This document shows positions 59,455 to 64,000 of a stretch of 64,000 bases of DNA, one piece after another. Origin of the DNA: Rhexocercosporidium sp. MPI-PUGE-AT-0058 (taxonomy: Eukaryota; Ascomycota; Leotiomycetes; Helotiales); the NCBI GenBank assembly GCA_020746875.1, contig JAGTJL010000001.1, positions 2,480,001 to 2,544,000 of the forward strand. The letters are read 5' to 3'. The translations under genes were made by a program, and so were the position numbers. Position 1 is the first letter of the stretch. Each line of letters opens with the position of its first letter. A model generated the notes under the pieces. The model was not told where the DNA came from, searched no databases, and worked only from the letters and a program-made list of their open reading frames with translations.

Positions 59455-61036
59455 ATGGCACCAACATCCCTCTCAGATCTCAAACGGAAGGACCTCCTCC
59501 AAGCAAAGGCTACATCAATGCAGAATGGGTCTCCGCGAAATCCAACAAAACATTCGACGTCCTCGACCCGGCAACCCTCGACAAAATTGCCACGATCCCG
59601 AAATGGGAGCCGTAGATGCTGCACTCGCAGTCGACGCAGCACATGAAGCATTCCAGACATTCAAAAAGACTACCGGACGCGAGAGAGCCCGTATGCTGAG
59701 GAAGTGGAATGATCTCAACCTCAAACATATCGATGACTTGGCTCTCATCTTGACGCTGGAGAATGGAAAGACGTTGACGGAGGCGAAGGGGGAGGTCATG
59801 TATGCGACGAGTTTCTTGGAGTGGTTCGCTGGCGAGGCGGAGAGAACGTATGGCGAAGTCATCCCTTCTTCGAACATCAACCAGCGCATCTTGACTTTCA
59901 AGCAGCCGTTGGGTGTTGCTGCTTGTTTAGCGCCGTGGAATTTCCCCATTGCGATGATTACGGGGAAGGTTGGAGCCGCTCTTGCAGCTGGGTGTACAAC
60001 TGTGGGTTTGCTAGACCCCTTCTCTTGTCTGAACTGTGACTTACTTCGATTCTGTATAGGTTTGGAAACCCGCAGGCGAAACCCCACTTAGCTGTCTTGC
60101 CCAAGCAGTCCTCGCTGAAGAAGCTGGGTTCCCTAGAGGAGCAATCAACGTGGTTACGACTCTTGACTTGGTTGCAGGGTAGGGAAAGAACTCTGCACGA
60201 ACAAAAAAGTAAAGAAGGTAAGCTTTACTGGCAGCACACGAGTTGGCAAAATCCTAGCCGAACATTGCGCAGGCAGCGTGAAGAAAATGAGTTTGGAGCT
60301 TGGTGGGAACAGTCCATTTATCGTCTTTGAAGATGCGAAGATCGATACCGCTGTTGAGGCATGTATTGTTGCGAAGTTGAGGAATTCTGGCCAGACCTGT
60401 GTGACTGCAAATAGGATCATGGTCCAGAAAGGGATTTATGATCAATTTGCAGATGCGTTGGCCAAGAGAATCAGGGAGTTGAAAGTGGGCAAGGGAGTTG
60501 ACGAGGGTGTTGTAATTGGCCCCCTAACTCACGAGAGAGCTGTAGAGAAGGCAATGAACCATATCAACGGTACTTTCCCTTGACCGATTGCGAGCCCAGC
60601 ACTGACTTCTAAAGATGCGAAGAAATACGGCGGTCAGGTCATCCTCGGTGGAGCTCCAATGGAAGGCACGAAAGGATATTTCATCCAGCCCACCATTATC
60701 AAAAACATGAGTAAAGAGATGTTGACAACCCGGGAAGAGACATTCGCCCCAGTCGTAGGATTGTACAAGTTCGAGACGGAGGAGGAAGCCATCGACCTCG
60801 CCAATGATTGTGATGTCGGTCTTGGAGGCTTTATTATCACAGAGAATATTGCCAGATCCTGGCGTGTTGCTGAGGCTCTTGAAGTCGGTATGGTTGGTGT
60901 CAATCAGGGCATGTTGAGTGCAGCAGAGAATCCGTTCGGTGGTGTCAAGGAGAGTGGGTATGGACGAGAGGGAGGGGCGCAGGGCATTCAAGAATACCTG
61001 GCTGTGAAGTCAATGTTGATTAATGTTTCTGTTTAA
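59455..61036 (+). CDS. NAD(P)-dependent aldehyde dehydrogenase (succinate-semialdehyde dehydrogenase-like), with three frame breaks
   Basis: Exons 59455-60001, 60060-60569 and 60615-61036. Allowing one missing base at each of three places gives 493 residues, the normal ALDH length. The places are an A run near 59508 (before GYINAEWVSAKSNKTFDVLD), G after CC near 59603 (IPEMGAVDAA) and a G run near 60178 (GKELCTNKKVKKVSFTGS). Conserved parts: LAPWNFPIAMITGKVGAALA, KPAGETPL, FTGSTRVGKILAEH, catalytic Glu of SLELGGN (about 60293), catalytic Cys of NSGQTC (60398-60400), EETFAPVVGLYKF, NPFGGVKESGYGREGG. This is the succinate-semialdehyde dehydrogenase branch, which oxidises the aldehyde to succinate. 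Next to a lactonase and an alcohol dehydrogenase it fits the last step of gamma-lactone breakdown. If the breaks are real the gene is dead; all three are base-run slips. Confidence 0.85.
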
Positions 61037-61756
61037 CGGTATTTTAATGGCAGGTGGTGTTCTGGGAAGTCCGACGCAGCATGTTGGGAAATCTAGAAAA
61101 TCTCCGCTGAGGACAGGCATTACTGCTTGTTGGAGTTGTAGAAGATCCCAATTGAAGCCACACTGCCTCGTCCAACACCAGCTGATCACCTGTCTCCTTT
61201 CAACTTGTGAACCTCCATCCATGTATTTGAAGTACGTGCTGGAGTTGTTCGTCCGCGTCAGGCTGGGGTTGGCAGCAGTCTCTCTGTTTCTGGCAAAGTA
61301 TGACTCTTGACACCATGTCCCATGGGCGGTAGGTGTAATTGCAGTTCGGATCGCTCCGCAGACCTGATACAGCTGGAGAACCGAATGCTCGGATTGAAGA
61401 GAGTATATGCGGCACTGTGGAGATAGCCTCCCGTGGTCAGATCTTTGAGTCGTGGGTCGTGGCGTGTTTGATCTGAAGATAGGATGAAGCTGCACCTCAC
61501 TCGAAGATCTTGAGTTCACATACTTCAAAGATGCCCGAAGCCTACGAGTCCACTCATTCATTATTCAGTGGCGAAGCTCAGATTTGGAGGATCTTCTTGA
61601 GTGACTGGGGCACACCAGACCAGCCCAGCCCAGCCCAGCCGTCCTCTCTCCCAGCATTCTTTCTCTGCCTCTTCATCTCCAGGAAGTTGTCAAGTTGGAA
61701 TCCATCCAACAAGACATCTCAACATCTGACAGTCAACATTTCAACATTACCAGATG

Positions 61757-61762
61757 CACGTG
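61757..61762 (+). promoter_or_regulatory. CACGTG site followed by GGG (Pho4/NUC-1-type)
   Basis: CACGTGGGG, the high-affinity Pho4 form, 785 bp before the alkaline phosphatase ATG. Binding is inference; CACGTG also occurs elsewhere in the window. Confidence 0.4.
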
Positions 61763-62173
61763 GGGTTAACGATCATTCAATCCTTCGGACTCCCCCGCTC
61801 AGGACGTTAGTGACGCCACGCCAGCACCACCACCACCAGCCATGCATGCCATCATCCATGCTTGATTCCAGCCACCATCTTGGCAGTCAGTTGCACAGCG
61901 AATCACTCCCGAGCAGAATAGCACGGTCTCAACCACCGCCGTCACATCCCCCATCCCAAGACTTCGTCCTCGATGTTTCCAGAGCTGCTTCTAGAGAAAA
62001 AGTTCCTCATCGGGTCCTTGGCGGTCAGGATGAAAGGAGCTACAGCAGAACTACAGCAGAACTACAGCAAGCAAGGCTGCCCCATCCCCATGATGCCTGT
62101 AACGGGCAGGTACATTGTACAAAGTTCACGATGGCTGCAGTGGCCAAGAGACTGCCAAGGGCGCTGCGAGATA

Positions 62174-62179
62174 CACGTG
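62174..62179 (+). promoter_or_regulatory. CACGTG site (Pho4/NUC-1-type)
   Basis: Second CACGTG core, about 370 bp before the alkaline phosphatase ATG. Confidence 0.35.
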
Positions 62180-62441
62180 TGGTGATGCTCAGCGTTGATT
62201 CACTCCCCGGACTATCTTCGTCCTGAGTTCATCCTGTCTTCACGCTGTCACCAAGCAGATGTGCATCCCCGCTGCATCATGTACAGGGAACGTCGAGTAA
62301 GTAACTATCATCACCGAAGGCTGGTTGGATCCGAAGCTGTCTGCAGTACGGGCCAGGAGATAGACATCCTGGATATGGCGTACCTGACGATCGGGACCGA
62401 TGCCCTCTCTGCCTTGCCTGCTTCCATGACGGATTCATTCA

Positions 62442-62448
62442 TATAAAA
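62442..62448 (+). promoter_or_regulatory. TATA box of the alkaline phosphatase gene
   Basis: TATAAAA, 98 bp before ATG 62546, with no ATG in between on the likely leader except one at 62461 out of the coding frame. Confidence 0.5.
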
Positions 62449-62545
62449 GCCAGGGACCTTGATGTCCGCAGCAAGCTACAGCTCCAGCTCCAGCTCCAGC
62501 TCCCAATTGACTTCAATTCTGGTCACTCTACGCCCGCCCGCAACC

Positions 62546-64000
62546 ATGGTTTCGGTATCCAGAATCGCTTTGGCGGTGTCGTCGATCGTTACATTGACAG
62601 CTGCACAAACCTTCCAGCGTTTGGGAGCATGTCCCAGTTAGTTCCTCATGAGGCTGTAGCCTTCCCAAACTCTCCCCGCAAAGCTAACCACGGCATGAAG
62701 CTCTGGGTTGTGTCCTTCCTCCTGATCAAACTGATTTCCTCGCTGGACAATACTTTGACATCCGTTTGGAGGTTTGTAGTCAATTGGTCCTTGTAGAAGC
62801 TCCTTTCTCACTCTACAATAGGTGCACGCTCCAGTCAATGGTTCCGAGGCAAATGGTGGTATCCCAGACCCAAACTTCAGCTTCACAATTGCCAAAGCTG
62901 GCGGAGCACCGCAACCAGCAACAAGCTTCTTCAAGATTGCCGAGCCGACTCTTGAACGTTGGAACTTTACCTGGTTCGAGGATCTCTTCGCTCAAGATGC
63001 CAAAACCCCGTCAGTTGTCCGTGTCACCTCCAAGGCCTACAGACGAGTCGCTTTGTACGAGCCAGGAGAGTATGTTGCTACCCTCAGCTACTATAATGGT
63101 ACAAAGACAGTTGCCAATTGGCTCGTGCGCCCACTTCAAGAGCAGAAGCGTGCGAAGAACGTCATTCTCTTCATTGGTGCGTCCCGGAGATTGGCTTCCA
63201 TTCAAATTCTATTCTAACTTCCTCAGGTGACGGTATGACCACCAACATGATCACTGCTGCACGCTTGATCGGACACAAGAGCATCAATGGAAAGTACCAG
63301 ACTACCATGCAGATGGACAAATTCCCAGTCCTTGGGCATCAGATGGTACGCAGAGCAAGTCACTTTCGAGATCTAGCTAACCGAAGAAGACGCACTCCCT
63401 CGACAGCTACATTACCGATTCTGCCAACTCCGCTTCAGCACTTTACTCTGGACACAAATCAAGCGTTAATGCTATGGGAGTTTACGCCGATTCAAGTGCT
63501 GATCCTTTTGATGACCCCAAGGTTGAGACCATTGTCGAATTGCTCACTCGTATCTGGGGAAGTGCCATTGGTGTTGTCAGCACAGCTTTCATCGCAGATG
63601 CCACTCCAATTGCATTGACTGGACACACCCGAGCTCGTTCCCAATACGGTGCCTTGATTGAACAATCTCTTCGTGGAGTCAAGAACTACACATGGACTCC
63701 TTACTCTGGAGCCGATGTCTTCTTTGGTGCCGGTGCTGAGCAATTCATTGCTGGATCTGGATCATACCAACGCAAGGATTACTACCAAGAGTTTGCCAAT
63801 GCTGGATACGCCGTGTCAATGAACAAGACATCCCTTTCAGCAATGACCAGCGCCAAGAAGGCCCTCGGAATCTTCTGCACATCCAATCTTCCAGTCTGGT
63901 TGGACCGAAATGTCTACAAGGCCAACTTGAACAAGACCACAAATGATCCGTCTGGAAACAAGCAACCTGCTCTGGACCTTCCAGGCCTTAAGGAGATGAC
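62546..64000 (+). CDS. Secreted alkaline phosphatase, 3' end outside window
   Basis: Exons 62546-62636, 62701-62771, 62822-63176, 63227-63345 and 63390 to the window edge; about 415 residues are visible and the frame is still open at 64000. A signal peptide comes first (MVSVSRIALAVSSIVTLTAA), then LGCVLPPDQTDFLAGQYFD and a fungal N-terminal domain (VHAPVNGSEA, ATLSYYNGTKTVANWLVRP). The alkaline phosphatase core starts with FIGDGMTTNMITAARLI, whose Asp (about 174) is a metal ligand, and THSLDSYITDSANSASALYS with the phosphoryl-accepting Ser (about 223). GVVSTAFIADATPIALTGHT follows. The C-terminal metal ligands lie beyond the window. The enzyme releases phosphate from monoesters outside the cell, and phosphate starvation control is likely from the upstream CACGTG sites. 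Confidence 0.92.

Larger units (their letters stand above)
61037..62545. other. Upstream region of the alkaline phosphatase gene, with simple repeats
   Basis: 1.5 kb without a supported gene. Short repeats: CAGCC pentamers at about 61620-61641, a 12-nt CTACAGCAGAA repeat at about 62040-62070, and AGCTCC hexamers at about 62476-62503 in the likely 5' leader. Confidence 0.55.

Overview
The window is chromosomal DNA from a filamentous ascomycete (Pezizomycotina). Genes are compact and carry short GT-AG introns of about 46-130 nt. The families are fungal (Mto1/ApsB-like MTOC protein, Mtf1-like mitochondrial factor, HET-domain relic, DUF2306 membrane protein, GT90 capsule-type glycosyltransferase, CE5 cutinase-like esterase). 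A 9-10 kb AT-rich block shows the C-to-T/G-to-A decay expected of repeat-induced point mutation (RIP). A leotiomycete is plausible from the overall feel of the proteins, but the sequence alone does not prove it.

Layout. 0.3-9.0 kb: housekeeping genes: AMSH-like deubiquitinase (-) divergent from an Mtf1-like mitochondrial protein (+), then an eight-exon RBR ubiquitin ligase (+). 10.0-16.0 kb: a GPI-anchored CE5 esterase, a DUF2306 membrane protein and a secreted TRI14-like protein (-). 17.6-22.2 kb: a 1516-residue coiled-coil gamma-tubulin-complex tether. 23.4-27.4 kb: a protein kinase whose last exons, if my splice reading is right, encode a YTH m6A-reader domain, followed by a sugar transporter (-). 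29.5 kb: a HET-domain relic. 31.2-34.0 kb: two small genes, one with two near-duplicate alternative last exons. 35.3-45.4 kb: a transposon graveyard with a RIP-destroyed Helitron, a Tc1-like DD34E relic and a 1.5 kb Tc1/mariner-type element with well-kept terminal inverted repeats. Directly beside it at 45.5-47.3 kb lies a frameshifted HNH-plus-aminoglycoside-phosphotransferase-like pseudogene. 48.3 kb: a small two-exon gene lying in a reading frame without an internal ATG. 51.3-53.4 kb: a GT90 glycosyltransferase.

55.4-61.0 kb holds the most coherent metabolic unit: a zinc alcohol dehydrogenase (-), divergent from a metallo-beta-lactamase-fold lactonase (+) and an aldehyde dehydrogenase (+). 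Lactonase, alcohol dehydrogenase and (semi)aldehyde dehydrogenase is the same functional trio as the bacterial gamma-butyrolactone catabolism operon (blcABC/attKLM). The lactonase and the aldehyde dehydrogenase contain four single-base frame breaks between them. Each is explained by one base missing from a short base run, so either the assembly has base-run errors here or the cluster is freshly dying. The window ends inside a secreted alkaline phosphatase gene with a TATA box and CACGTG sites upstream. All gene models here are hand-read splice models: reading frame, splice sites and conserved motifs were checked by eye, no database search was possible.
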